A stretch of 20,817 bases of DNA from Ruminococcaceae bacterium UBA1405 (lineage in GTDB: Bacteria; Bacillota; Clostridia; Oscillospirales; Ruminococcaceae), in NCBI GenBank assembly GCA_002305685.1, contig DBQB01000064.1:1-20817 (forward strand), written 5' to 3'. Each line of letters begins with the position of its first letter. Within the stretch, counting starts at the first letter, position 1. Below the pieces are notes generated by a model. The model searched no databases and had not been told where the DNA came from. It saw only the letters and a program-made list of their open reading frames with translations. This document shows, one piece after another, positions 1-7,631 of the stretch. A program made the translations under genes and the position numbers.

Positions 1-58
1 GGTAAGGCAGAGGTCTGCAAAACCTTTACCCCCGGTCCGAATCCGGGTGGCGCCTCCA
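1..58 (+). tRNA. tRNA-Cys (GCA), 5' part outside the window
   Basis: The window opens inside the D-loop, so the 5' acceptor strand and most of the D-arm are missing. The anticodon stem is 10-14 with 22-26 and the loop is 15-21, with anticodon GCA at 17-19, which reads Cys codons. The T-arm is 31-35 with 43-47. The 3' acceptor strand is 48-54, followed by discriminator T55 and an encoded CCA at 56-58. U73 is a known identity element of tRNA-Cys and fits the anticodon. A U-tracted hairpin follows directly. Confidence 0.95.
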
Positions 59-61
59 AAG

Positions 62-99
62 AAAAAACGGTAAACATCATCAGGTGTTTGCCGTTTTTT
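62..99 (+). terminator. Intrinsic terminator of tRNA-Cys
   Basis: A-rich left arm and CGGTAAAC pair with GTTTGCCG and a six-T run. The hairpin starts four bases after the encoded CCA, so it ends the tRNA transcript. Confidence 0.9.
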
Positions 100-118
100 C
101 TGTTATTGCATAGAAGTA

Positions 119-156
119 GGCAGCGGCTTTCGGTGGACGAAGCCGCTGCCTTTTTT
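119..156 (+). terminator. Second rho-independent terminator
   Basis: The 11-bp arms GGCAGCGGCTT and AAGCCGCTGCC (119-129 and 140-150) enclose a 10-nt loop and are followed by six T on the plus strand. It is a tandem back-up terminator for the tRNA. It also lies just past the stop of the minus-strand permease and may end that transcript, but no U-tract follows the hairpin in that direction. Confidence 0.8.
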
Positions 157-174
157 ACATAACAAGACGCAGAT

Positions 175-1131
175 TCAGATCAGTGCAAAGGATTTGAGCA
201 GATAGATGCCCAATGTGATGGTAAACATGGAGAAGAAAGTGGTGACCAAAATCACCTGACTTGCCAAGTCTCCGTCGCCGCCCATATTTTTAGCCATCAC
301 ATAGCTGCTCACCGCGGTGGGAGCGGAGAAGAGCACAAACAGTGCCCCCAGATCGTAGCTGCGGAAACCCAGCAAAATACCGGTTCCCACAATGATCGCC
401 GGACATACGATGATGCGGCAGAAAGAAGCAATCAAGGTGACGTTGATGCTGGACTTAAATTTCTGGAAATCAAGCTGCGCACCCATGGTAAGCAGGGCAA
501 GGGGTGTTGCCATTGAAGCAATATCAGAGGTGGCGCTGTCCAAAATGCCCGGAAGCCGGATACGGCCCAGCGAGAAGATGATACCCAAAACGGCGCCCAC
601 AAAGAGCGGATTTTTCAGCACCTCAACAAAGGTATGGGCTGCCCTGCTGCCGATGCTCTTGCTGGGATCGTTGTTGGCGATGATGGCAAAAGCAACGATG
701 GCCAAAACGTTGAAGGAAGGGATTGCGAAAGCCAGCAGCAGCGTTGTGGACCCCATGCCTTCCTCGCCAAACATATTGCGGGCCATGGGTACTCCCAGAA
801 TCAGAAAGTTGCTGCGGAAGATCGCTTGCACAACGGTTGCCGCAGAGGGCCGATTTTTTATGAGCCGGGGCACAACCAGGCAAAGAATCAAAAACGTTCC
901 GAAGATACCGCCCAGCGTGGTAAAGACCAGCTTGCCATTAAAGGTTTGGGAGATATCCGAGGTCATGATGCTCCGAAAGATGGAGAGGGGGAGAGCCAGC
1001 TTAAAGGTGATTTTTGCTCCTTCCTCAGCAAAGGCTTCGCTCATCAGATGCAGGCGGCGCATGAAATATCCCACGATCACCAGCAAAAAGATGGGCGCGA
1101 CAACATTGAGGCTGTAGATAAGACTATCCAT
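175..1131 (-). CDS. AEC-family (auxin efflux carrier type) permease
   Basis: This is a 318-residue, highly hydrophobic integral membrane protein with about ten predicted transmembrane segments in two halves. The N-terminus (VVAPIFLLVIVGYFMRR), the central ALLTMGAQLD stretch and the C-terminal SAPTAVSSYVMAKNMGGD motif match the AEC superfamily. Characterised bacterial members transport malate and other organic acids; many are orphans, so the substrate cannot be read from sequence. The ATG at 1129-1131 has an AGAAGGA site about ten bases upstream. The gene begins only 29 bp after the pheA stop with no terminator between, so the two are probably co-transcribed. That could point to a substrate related to aromatic amino acid metabolism (inference). 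Length is normal for the family. Confidence 0.88.
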   Translation of the reverse strand: MDSLIYSLNVVAPIFLLVIVGYFMRRLHLMSEAFAEEGAKITFKLALPLSIFRSIMTSDISQTFNGKLVFTTLGGIFGTFLILCLVVPRLIKNRPSAATVVQAIFRSNFLILGVPMARNMFGEEGMGSTTLLLAFAIPSFNVLAIVAFAIIANNDPSKSIGSRAAHTFVEVLKNPLFVGAVLGIIFSLGRIRLPGILDSATSDIASMATPLALLTMGAQLDFQKFKSSINVTLIASFCRIIVCPAIIVGTGILLGFRSYDLGALFVLFSAPTAVSSYVMAKNMGGDGDLASQVILVTTFFSMFTITLGIYLLKSFALI

Positions 1132-1160
1132 GGTGTATGATTCCTTCTTTCACGCAGTCT

Positions 1161-2315
1161 TTATGGTTTGATATCCTCGTAATTACCCAAAAATTCCAGA
1201 TAGCTGAGACTTTGGTGCAGCTTACAGATAAAGGAAAACACCTTGGGGTCCCATAGAGAGCACGCAATATCAATATAGAACATAAATTCAAAATCGGTGT
1301 CGGGGATGGGGCGGGACTCCAGTTTGGTCAGATTCAGGTTCATGGTAGCAATCTGAGCAATCAGCTGATTCAGGGTGCCCACACGATGGGGAAGGGTGAA
1401 GGCAAGGCTTACCTTTTGGGCGTCAGGGGTGATGATCAATTCTTTAGAGATACAGATAAAACGGGTATAGTTGCTTTTGGCATCCTGTACTCCTTGTTCC
1501 AGGACTTCCAGCCCATAGAGGGAAGCACAGACATCGGAGGCGATGGCAGCCACGCCCCGATCCGGGGATTCGGAGACAAATTTCGCTGCGGCGGCGGTGT
1601 TGGGATATTTGACCGGGGTGAGCTGAGGATTTTGACGGAAAAATTCGGCACACTGGGCTAACCCCTGTTCGTGGGAATAAACCTGTGTAATCTCTCCCCG
1701 CTTTACGCCGGGTTTGACCAGCAGCGCATGGTCCACCTTGACGCGGTTGGCGCGAAAGATATGAAAATTATGTTTTTTCATCAGATCATAAACGGCGGTC
1801 ACCGATCCTGCGGTGGAATTTTCGATAGGAAGCACGCCGAAATCTGCTTCTCCGCTCTCGATAGCGGAGAAAACGTCGTCGAAAGCGGGCAGAAAGGTAA
1901 TCTGCGGATCAGAGAAAAATTGTAAACAGGCTTTTTGGGAATAGGCTCCGGGTACGCCTTGACAAGCCACCTTTATCTTTTTTGGTAACTTCAGTTCTTT
2001 TCCGCGCTGCATCGCTTGGGTCAACTGCTCAGAGAAGGCGGGGGCTGCATCCTGCCCCAGGGTGGTATTCTGATGATTTTTGGACAGGTTCATCATCATC
2101 ACAAAAAGGGAACGGGCATCGTCGCCAAACTCCGGTCCGGCAAGCTGAGCAACCCGATCCAATACCTGGGCTTCCCGATCTGTTTGCAGTACAGGAAGAT
2201 GGTTGGCTTTTTTATAAGCGGCGACCTGCTCAACGACCTTCATGCGCTCGCAAAAAAGCTGTACAATCTGGGCGTCGATTTGGTCGATCCTGGCACGACA
2301 TTGCTGAAGATCCAT
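1161..2315 (-). CDS. pheA: Bifunctional chorismate mutase / prephenate dehydratase
   Basis: This 384-aa P-protein makes phenylpyruvate from chorismate through prephenate, in the cytoplasmic phenylalanine pathway. Residues 1-85 are an AroQ-type chorismate mutase; R7, R24, K35 and E48 align with E. coli R11, R28, K39 and E52. Residues about 113-290 are the prephenate dehydratase domain, with PIENSTAGSV (163-172) and the conserved TRF (T284). Residues 300-375 form an ACT domain with the ESRP motif (333-336) that binds phenylalanine in feedback-inhibited homologues. The reading frame extends 21 codons upstream, but AAAGGAG lies just ahead of the ATG at 2313-2315 and the mutase domain begins there, so this start is preferred. 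The AEC permease follows after 29 bp. Confidence 0.95.
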   Translation of the reverse strand: MDLQQCRARIDQIDAQIVQLFCERMKVVEQVAAYKKANHLPVLQTDREAQVLDRVAQLAGPEFGDDARSLFVMMMNLSKNHQNTTLGQDAAPAFSEQLTQAMQRGKELKLPKKIKVACQGVPGAYSQKACLQFFSDPQITFLPAFDDVFSAIESGEADFGVLPIENSTAGSVTAVYDLMKKHNFHIFRANRVKVDHALLVKPGVKRGEITQVYSHEQGLAQCAEFFRQNPQLTPVKYPNTAAAAKFVSESPDRGVAAIASDVCASLYGLEVLEQGVQDAKSNYTRFICISKELIITPDAQKVSLAFTLPHRVGTLNQLIAQIATMNLNLTKLESRPIPDTDFEFMFYIDIACSLWDPKVFSFICKLHQSLSYLEFLGNYEDIKP

Positions 2316-2353
2316 GAAAAACGCTCCTTTATCGTTAATAAAAACTGCGAAAT

Positions 2354-2394
2354 AGTTGACAGACAACTTAAGGGACATCGGTCTTATTAGTATA
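2354..2394 (-). promoter_or_regulatory. Probable pheA -10 element and leader inverted repeat
   Basis: On the minus strand a TATACT -10 hexamer lies at 2389-2394, about 75 bp upstream of the pheA start. No good -35 hexamer is visible at the usual spacing. An inverted repeat AGTTG-N5-CAACT lies at 2354-2368 in the presumed 5' UTR and could be an operator or a small hairpin. No Phe-rich leader peptide was seen. Confidence 0.35.
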
Positions 2395-2472
2395 ACACAT
2401 CCAAACTTCCGGGAACAGCAGTTTTGATTTGTTTTCCTTCTAAAATATTTCGTAATTGCGGTAAAGAGGGGA

Positions 2473-3324
2473 TCAGACGATGTCCAGGGGCATCTTTCGT
2501 GTTGGCGCGGGGAAATCCTGCGAGAGTATCGCCATTTCTTGTGGGGTGAGGGTCAGATCCGCCACCGCGGCATTGAGACGCTGATGGACGCAGGAGGAAG
2601 CCTTGGGGATAGGGATCAACCCAGGCTGTTGCAGAGCAAAGGCCAGCAGAAGCTGGGTTGGGGAAATCTTATGACGGGCGCTGAGCTGTAAGACGCTGGG
2701 GGAACCGAGCAAACCCCGCCGCAGGGAACCGTTTTGCGCCAGCGGACAATAGCCCATGGCGGTGACACGGTGGTCTCGCATCCAAGGGAGCAGATCGTAC
2801 TCAATGCCACGGGACCCCAGATGGTATAACACCTGGTTGACGACACAGTTTTGCCCTCCAGGGACTTTCCAGAGCTGCTGCATATCCCGGGTATCAAAGT
2901 TGGAGACTCCCCACATCCGGATTTTTCCGGATTGCACAAGTTGCTGCATACATTCTACTGTTTCCTCCAAAGGGATGCTTCCCCGCCAGTGGAGCAAGTA
3001 AAGATCCAGATACTCGGTGCCCAACCGGCGAAGGGTGTTTTCACAGCAGCGGAAAATATCTCTGCGTCCGGCATGAAAAGGGTAGACTTTGGAGACCAAA
3101 AACAGCTCTTGCCGGGAAAGAGGAGCGATGGCCTGTCCGACCAGCGTCTCAGAAGCGCCATCTCCATACATCTCCGCTGTATCGATCAAGGTAATACCCA
3201 ACTCTACGCCAAGGCGCAGGCTTTTGATTTCTTCATCGGCTTTGGAAGGATTTTCTCCCATATACCAGGTACCCATACCCATTTTCGGGATTGACACACC
3301 ATTGGAAAGCGTTAGTTGATCCAT
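2473..3324 (-). CDS. Aldo/keto reductase
   Basis: A 283-aa single-domain TIM-barrel NAD(P)H-dependent oxidoreductase of the aldo/keto reductase superfamily, acting in the cytosol on carbonyl substrates. The full catalytic tetrad is visible: D48 and Y53 (IDTAEMYG), K79 (VSKVYP) and H112 (LLHWRG). The cofactor-binding IPIPKASS motif is near the C-terminus and WGVSNFD lies mid-barrel. The ATG at 3322-3324 follows AAGGAG at 3335-3340 with normal spacing. A strong promoter lies upstream (3371-3400) and is divergent from the SGNH esterase promoter. About 160 bp with no clear terminator separate it from pheA, so some read-through is possible. The physiological substrate cannot be inferred. Confidence 0.93.
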   Translation of the reverse strand: MDQLTLSNGVSIPKMGMGTWYMGENPSKADEEIKSLRLGVELGITLIDTAEMYGDGASETLVGQAIAPLSRQELFLVSKVYPFHAGRRDIFRCCENTLRRLGTEYLDLYLLHWRGSIPLEETVECMQQLVQSGKIRMWGVSNFDTRDMQQLWKVPGGQNCVVNQVLYHLGSRGIEYDLLPWMRDHRVTAMGYCPLAQNGSLRRGLLGSPSVLQLSARHKISPTQLLLAFALQQPGLIPIPKASSCVHQRLNAAVADLTLTPQEMAILSQDFPAPTRKMPLDIV

Positions 3325-3370
3325 CTGATTTTCACTCCTTGTTGTGATAGAACGAAAGGTTGATACAATG

Positions 3371-3400
3371 ATTATAAATCCGTCTGGGAAACCCCGTCAA
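3371..3400 (-). promoter_or_regulatory. Sigma-A promoter of the aldo/keto reductase gene
   Basis: Minus-strand TTGACG (3395-3400), an 18-bp spacer, then a perfect TATAAT (3371-3376), about 47 bp upstream of the start codon. Confidence 0.75.
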
Positions 3401-3429
3401 GGCGGCAAATATGGTGAAAGCAGCCCAGC

Positions 3430-3458
3430 TTTACAAACAACGGCGTACAGCGTATAAT
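3430..3458 (+). promoter_or_regulatory. Sigma-A promoter of the SGNH hydrolase gene
   Basis: TTTACA (3430-3435), a 17-bp spacer, then perfect TATAAT (3453-3458), about 38 bp upstream of the TTG start. Its -35 is only 29 bp from the -35 of the divergent aldo/keto reductase promoter. Confidence 0.75.
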
Positions 3459-3496
3459 GAAACAAAAGGACGCTGACATAACAGGAGGGATTTGTT

Positions 3497-4529
3497 TTGG
3501 AACAGGATGGAATCTATTTTCATAACGTGGAGGTTTTGGAGCGCAAAGGAATGGTGCCGGGGGTACTGCTGCAACGTTTTCCTGAGCAGGTGCGGTTGGG
3601 GCTCGGACAGGGCGACCATGAGAGAGGACGTTTTTTTGCGCAGGTATCTACCGGATGCGAGCTGCGCTTTGTGACCGATGCGTATTTTTTTTCGCCTGTC
3701 CCTCTCCTCCTATTTGCAGGATACCCATGTGATGATTTACTGCGGTGATTTTCTCCACTCGGTGCATACCATTGAGGCGGGCAAGGTGACCACGCTGCAT
3801 ATTGAGGTCCCGGTCTCGCTGCAAAACAGTGCTCCGTGGGTAAAAGAAGGGCATCGGTTTGACAGCCATGTATGGCGAGTCCTTTTCCATAAACAGTCCT
3901 GCGGTATTTTCTGTGAACTGGATACCTTTGGACATAAGGTGCGTCCTCCCAAAAAAGAGGAACAGCCTCAAAAACGCTGGTTGGCTTACGGTTCTTCCAT
4001 CACCTTTGGCGGGGATGTGCATCTGGCCTCCAATGTGTATGTGCAGCAGGCAGCACGGCGCTTGGGGGTAGATGTGGAGAATAAGGCGGTTGCCGGCAGC
4101 TGTTTTTGTGATGCGTGTATGATCGAGTATCTCACCGGCAAAAAGGATTGGGATTTCTGTACGCTGGAGCTGGGAATCAATATGCTCAATCGCTTCACGG
4201 TGGAGGAATTCGCGCAGCGGACCCGGAAACTGATCACCGGGATGTTGGCTTCCCGTCCTGGTTGCCCGGTGGCGGTAATTACTGCTTTCCCAGCAACCCC
4301 TTGTTTTGATCCTCAGCCGGATGCTCCACAGCGGGTGAAATTTGAGGCCTTCGCGCAGGTGCTGCGGCAAATTAAGGCGGAGATCACGGACCCATCCCTC
4401 CATCTGATAGAAGGAGATCAGGTACTTACCGATGTATCCGGCCTGACGGTGGATATGACCCATCCCAGCGACGACGGCCATTCACTGATGGGGGTAAACC
4501 TGGCTGCGCTATTGCAAAGAATCATCTGA
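3497..4529 (+). pseudogene. SGNH/GDSL-family esterase, frameshifted in a T8 run
   Basis: Two reading frames together form one SGNH-hydrolase-like protein of about 343 aa, related to SsfX3-like carbohydrate esterases. The 5' part starts at TTG 3497 with AGGAGGG seven bases upstream. It stays in frame as far as RFVTDAYFF, then leaves the family reading frame at eight T (3685-3692) and stops at 3748. The next frame continues with RLSLSSYLQDTHVMIYCGDF to the stop at 4529. Removing one T joins them exactly. The downstream part holds the catalytic blocks: nucleophile Ser in YGSSITFGGD, the LELGINM block, and the Asp/His block DMTHPSDDGH. No signal peptide is seen, so it is probably cytosolic. Family members remove acyl groups from sugars; the substrate is unknown. 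It could be a real pseudogene, a sequencing error, or expressed by slippage. Confidence 0.85.
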
Positions 4530-4550
4530 TATAACGGTGTTATATAAAAA

Positions 4551-4655
4551 TAGCGAAGGGCAATCCTGAACTGAACTGCACCCCACTTGTTATCCAGTAT
4601 ATCATACTGTCTAACAAATGGGGTGCAGTTCAGGACAGCCCTTCGTTGCTTTTTT
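4551..4655. terminator. Long bidirectional hairpin terminator with IS3-end-like core
   Basis: Outer arms AGCGAAGGGC and GCCCTTCG-TTGCT, then CCTGAACT/AGTTCAGG, then GAACTGCACCCC/GGGGTGCAGTTC form a nearly continuous stem of roughly 40 bp. Plus-strand T6 follows at 4650-4655, and the minus strand reads into CTATTTTTATAT on the other side. It separates the converging SGNH and anti-sigma genes and can terminate both. The left arm carries a 5-nt duplication (CTGAACTGAACTG). Confidence 0.8.
4572..4632. repeat. 61-bp MITE-like palindrome with IS3-type terminal repeats
   Basis: The 25-bp ends at 4572-4596 and 4608-4632 are inverted repeats matching at 22 of 25 positions, starting TGAACTGCACCCC and ending GGGGTGCAGTTCA. 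The 11-bp centre is itself GTAT-ATC-ATAC. The TG...CA termini and the CTAACA...GGGGTGCAGTTCA sequence resemble IS3-family (IS150-group) insertion sequence ends as recalled; no database was searched. No transposase is encoded and no exact target duplication was seen. Confidence 0.55.
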
Positions 4656-4706
4656 ATGGAACAGTTGGACGGAGAAAAACAATGTCTTTCGAGATATTCC
4701 GGGGGT

Positions 4707-5639
4707 TTATCCGATGGCTTCTGCCAGATTGAGGTGGTTTAACAGCTCCTTCATCTCGGGTACCGTGTATCCGGTGGTATAGATGGAGACGGTCTTCTCC
4801 ACGTTGGCGGCGATTGCCCAAACCTGCCCGTCGTAGGACTGCACCAATACATCTACATTGTCCTCTGTGCGGAAAACCTCCGCAGTATCATAAGCGCTGT
4901 TGAGGATGTACTCTGGGCCCTGCCAGTACTGCTCACTGCTGTCATAGTTGTAGGAGAGAAGAAAGGGCTTCCCTTGTGCGGTGTGATAGCCGGCCAAGGC
5001 GACGACGCTGAGCGTTTCACCGGTTTTTTCATCCCGGCTGATGGTGATCAGCTGTCCGTTCTCGTCGGGGGACATCGCTGTGCAAAGCCATGAGGTGTCC
5101 CAGTCGGTCACCCCTTCCACCACGATCTGGGAGGCGTAGATGCTACCGGAGAGATATTCATTTACAATCGGGCCGTATACAGGATGTTCCCGCTTGGTAA
5201 CCCTGCGCCGCTCCCAGCCTGTTTTTGTTGGATCGCCCTGCTGTTGGGATAAGACGGTCTCCCCTTCCAGTTCTCCGTCCATCCAACGGCTTACATATTG
5301 CTGGGCGGTTTCCATCTCTTCGTTTTCTTCGGCGGAATTGGGCATCGCTACGCTGACCGCAGCGGCGCTGTTTCCGTTTTGTGCTGTCTGAAATTTTGTC
5401 AGTGCTTCCAGGGTGTCAAAAAAGAAGATGTCCCGTTGGTTGATCACATAGTCCGCGGCAAAGACTGTGACAGTCAGCGTTGCAGTTACCAAAACGGCAA
5501 CCACAACACTGCGGCACAATCTGCACAGAGATGGCGAGCGTCTGGCCTTTTGGGCGTCTGCCTGTTTTAATACCTCTGCGAGAATGTCCCGGGAAGGATG
5601 TAAAGAGGAAAAAGCCTGTCTCATTTTTTCTTTCATCAT
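4707..5639 (-). CDS. Anti-sigma-factor-like single-pass membrane protein
   Basis: This 310-aa protein is encoded immediately after an ECF sigma factor, and its ATG overlaps the sigma stop by 4 bp (ATGA, 5636-5639). AGGAGG lies just upstream inside the sigma gene. Residues 1-42 are a short basic cytosolic region, residues 43-62 (SVVVAVLVTATLTVTVFAAD) are one transmembrane helix, and the rest is an exported domain of about 245 aa rich in acidic and aromatic residues, with no fold I can name. The zinc anti-sigma HxxxCxxC motif is absent, so assignment as the anti-sigma partner rests on translational coupling and topology. The extracellular part probably senses the envelope signal and releases the sigma factor (inference). 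Confidence 0.75.
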   Translation of the reverse strand: MMKEKMRQAFSSLHPSRDILAEVLKQADAQKARRSPSLCRLCRSVVVAVLVTATLTVTVFAADYVINQRDIFFFDTLEALTKFQTAQNGNSAAAVSVAMPNSAEENEEMETAQQYVSRWMDGELEGETVLSQQQGDPTKTGWERRRVTKREHPVYGPIVNEYLSGSIYASQIVVEGVTDWDTSWLCTAMSPDENGQLITISRDEKTGETLSVVALAGYHTAQGKPFLLSYNYDSSEQYWQGPEYILNSAYDTAEVFRTEDNVDVLVQSYDGQVWAIAANVEKTVSIYTTGYTVPEMKELLNHLNLAEAIG

Positions 5640-6112
5640 GGTTCCTCCTGTGTTAAATACTGTTTGAGGCGTTCTTTGGCCCGCTTGAGCTGTGTGCCTA
5701 CGGTGGATTGCGGCAGTCCCAGCAGCTTGGCCGTCTGAGCAACGGTGTATCCTTCATAGTAATAGAGAAAGATAACTGTGCGGTATTTTCGATCCAGCGC
5801 CATTATTGCCTCCAGCAAATCGGAGTAGACCGAACGATCCAGTGTTTCCTGCTGGGGGATACCGGTTAACTCCTCCACCTTTCTCCACGGCGAACGCCAA
5901 ATCTTTTTGCATTCATTGAGGGTAACCCGAATCAGCCAGTATTTGACGTGCGCATCTGAGTCAAATACCTTTTTGGTCTCATAGAGGCGCAGCAAAACGG
6001 TTTGGGTGACATCGTCCGCGTCGCTTTGGCTTTTCAGACAGCTGAAAGCCAGACGAAACACCGTATCCATATGCCGCTGCGCCAGTTGGATAAATTCCTC
6101 TCTTGTGGGCAT
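5636..6112 (-). CDS. ECF-type sigma-70 family RNA polymerase sigma factor
   Basis: A 158-aa group 4 sigma factor. Region 2 (residues about 10-70) includes DADDVTQTVLLRLY for core binding and the -10-recognising HVKYWLIRVTLNECKK. Region 4 (about 98-153) includes ALDRKYRTVIFLYYYEGYT and the helix-turn-helix VAQTAKLLGLPQSTVGTQL. Longer starts up to 6175 are open, but AAAGGAG at 6121-6127 and the absence of family homology before MPTREEF favour the ATG at 6110-6112. It is translationally coupled to the membrane protein downstream, as expected for a sigma/anti-sigma pair. I saw no convincing sigma-A or ECF-type (GGAAC-N16-CGTC) promoter between 6113 and 6230, so autoregulation cannot be shown. Confidence 0.92.
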   Translation of the reverse strand: MPTREEFIQLAQRHMDTVFRLAFSCLKSQSDADDVTQTVLLRLYETKKVFDSDAHVKYWLIRVTLNECKKIWRSPWRKVEELTGIPQQETLDRSVYSDLLEAIMALDRKYRTVIFLYYYEGYTVAQTAKLLGLPQSTVGTQLKRAKERLKQYLTQEEP

Positions 6113-6224
6113 AGGGCTCACTCCTTTCCAAAAGTATTCACCAATAATATCCCGCAGGACCATGTTTTTTTTCATACCGATCCTCTTTTTTGTTACCAGG
6201 ATAGGAGCAATCTAAGAAACAGAT

Positions 6225-6325
6225 AAAGAGTCCCCATGGATTGCGATATGCTCCCGATATAGCGATCATGGAAATAAATCACAGAAAGCTATGCGGAGCA
6301 TATCAGATACCCATGAGGACTCTTT
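6225..6325. repeat. 101-nt imperfect palindrome between dgk-like and sigma genes
   Basis: The left arm (6225-6263) and right arm (6287-6325) are inverted copies. AAAGAGTCC(C/T)CATGG matches at 14 of 15 positions, then comes a mismatched stretch, then GATATGCTCC matches perfectly, then a loose ATAGC pairing. The loop is about 23 nt. It lies between the end of the lipid kinase gene and the start of the sigma gene, both on the minus strand. Only a weak T-rich tail follows on the minus strand, so it may be a poor terminator, a MITE remnant or a regulatory structure. Confidence 0.6.
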
Positions 6326-6407
6326 CGATTGCTATGGGGATCAAGAAGAGCAAAAATGAAAAGTGTTTGGTAACATCTGCAACAAAAACCGATAAAAATG
6401 TTACTAA

Positions 6408-7358
6408 CTATATAGAAGGGGTCAACAGTTTTGTTTGGGAAGGCTGTTCGGTTGACCGAGGGACAATGACGCGGACAGCCTGCCGCAGATTGGTGATTTC
6501 TACCTCGGTGGGGATGCCGCCAAATTCTCCATCCAATGTCCAGGGAGCCTCGTCCTGAGAGAGAAAGCGGAAATGGGATGCCTTGGCACTGACAATCAGC
6601 TGCTGCGGATCCTCCCGGCGAAGCAAAGCGTTGATGGCGCTTTGCAGCTGTGCCAGGCTTTCCGGCTGCCGGATAAGCAGCAGTTCAAATTTTCCGTCTT
6701 CCATCGAGATTTCCTGAAAGTGGGGATAGGAAAATCCGCCTACCGATTTGGAATTGCTCACCATACCGAAGATAAAATCTCCCTCGGTGATGACGCCGTC
6801 GCATTCCACCTGCATATGGTAAGGATGGATGGTGGGAAGTTGACGGAGGCCTTCCAGCAGATAAGCGGGGCGTCCCAGCAGGTTTTTGCTCTGTTGAGGC
6901 GTCTCATAGGAGACACTGGTGAAAGCCCCGAAGGCTGCAACATAGGTGAAATAGGAATCGCCAAATTTGCCGATATCACAGCAAAACGGTATACCTTCCA
7001 GCACCGTTTTGGCTGCGGGTTTCAGCTCTTTGGGGATTTCCAAACTGGTGGCGAAATCGTTAACAGTACCGGCGGGGAGGTAGCCCAAAGGGGGAATATT
7101 GGCGCCTTGGTTTTTGCGTTCCAGCAGTCCGCAGATGGACTCATTGAGGGTGCCGTCTCCACCGGCGGCAACCACCAAATCAAAATCGGTGCAATGTTGG
7201 CAAATTACTTCGGTGGCGTCTCTCTGGCACTGGGTAGGGTGAAGGGTGACCAGATAGCCCCCCTTGGTAAACAAATCTACCAGGGAAAACAGATGTTCCG
7301 GAATCTGTGCTTTTCCGGAGTTGGGATTAAAAACAAACAGCATTCTTTGAGGTTTCAT
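6408..7358 (-). CDS. Diacylglycerol kinase family lipid kinase (YegS/BmrU/DgkB type)
   Basis: A 316-aa cytosolic or membrane-peripheral lipid kinase of the DAGK catalytic family, which phosphorylates diacylglycerol or a related lipid with ATP. Visible motifs are the N-terminal FVFNPNSGK (8-16), the nucleotide-binding GGDGT (66-70) followed by LNE, and LPAGTVNDFA (94-103), a small variation on the usual GTANDFA. The LDGEFGG motif near the C-terminus matches the conserved LDGE of DgkB. Length fits the family. The frame is open ten codons further, but only the ATG at 7356-7358 has a GGAG site at good distance. In Gram-positives DgkB recycles the diacylglycerol released during lipoteichoic acid synthesis; whether that applies here is inference. 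Confidence 0.9.
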   Translation of the reverse strand: MKPQRMLFVFNPNSGKAQIPEHLFSLVDLFTKGGYLVTLHPTQCQRDATEVICQHCTDFDLVVAAGGDGTLNESICGLLERKNQGANIPPLGYLPAGTVNDFATSLEIPKELKPAAKTVLEGIPFCCDIGKFGDSYFTYVAAFGAFTSVSYETPQQSKNLLGRPAYLLEGLRQLPTIHPYHMQVECDGVITEGDFIFGMVSNSKSVGGFSYPHFQEISMEDGKFELLLIRQPESLAQLQSAINALLRREDPQQLIVSAKASHFRFLSQDEAPWTLDGEFGGIPTEVEITNLRQAVRVIVPRSTEQPSQTKLLTPSI

Positions 7359-7423
7359 GGCATCTCCATTCTCTCCCGATTGGTGCAAGTTGGCGTATCT
7401 GGATAAACGGTATCTCTGTCTAC

Positions 7424-7452
7424 ATTATATGTGGATTTGGAACGGGAATCAA
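7424..7452 (-). promoter_or_regulatory. Sigma-A promoter of the lipid kinase gene
   Basis: Minus-strand TTGATT (7447-7452), a 17-bp spacer and perfect TATAAT (7424-7429), about 65 bp upstream of the start codon. Confidence 0.7.
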
Positions 7453-7587
7453 CTGTCAATCTCAGGAGAAAGAATTTTAAAATAGGGAGAAGAGGGATAC
7501 TGTTTGGATCCGGCAGCGGATCGCTGACGCACTTGTAAATTTGATATGAACTTTTGTAAAGAGCGGGTGAAAGGCCGTGATATCACA
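7453..7587. other. Non-coding stretch between divergent promoters
   Basis: No gene is supported between the lipid kinase start (7358) and the surface protein start (7735). Apart from the two promoters, this part holds a GATCCG-GCAG-CGGATC hairpin (7507-7522) and two direct copies of TTGTAAA (7533-7539 and 7554-7560) spaced 21 bp apart, about two helical turns. That spacing could suit a regulator site, but this is only suggestive. Confidence 0.3.
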
Positions 7588-7616
7588 TTGACGGCCAACA
7601 CTTTATCGGGTATTCT
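7588..7616 (+). promoter_or_regulatory. Sigma-A promoter of the large surface protein gene
   Basis: TTGACG (7588-7593), a 17-bp spacer and TATTCT (7611-7616). This predicts transcription from about 7623 and a 5' UTR of about 110 nt. Confidence 0.65.
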
Positions 7617-7631
7617 AATAGTAGGAAGAAG

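Noticed and set aside
392..1140. Plus-strand open frames over the AEC permease
   Set aside because: Antisense frames of a real membrane protein gene with no homology, no ribosome binding site and low-complexity composition.
6241..6558. Plus-strand 105-codon open frame across the palindrome
   Set aside because: Overlaps the lipid kinase end and the inverted repeat, with no ribosome binding site or homology.
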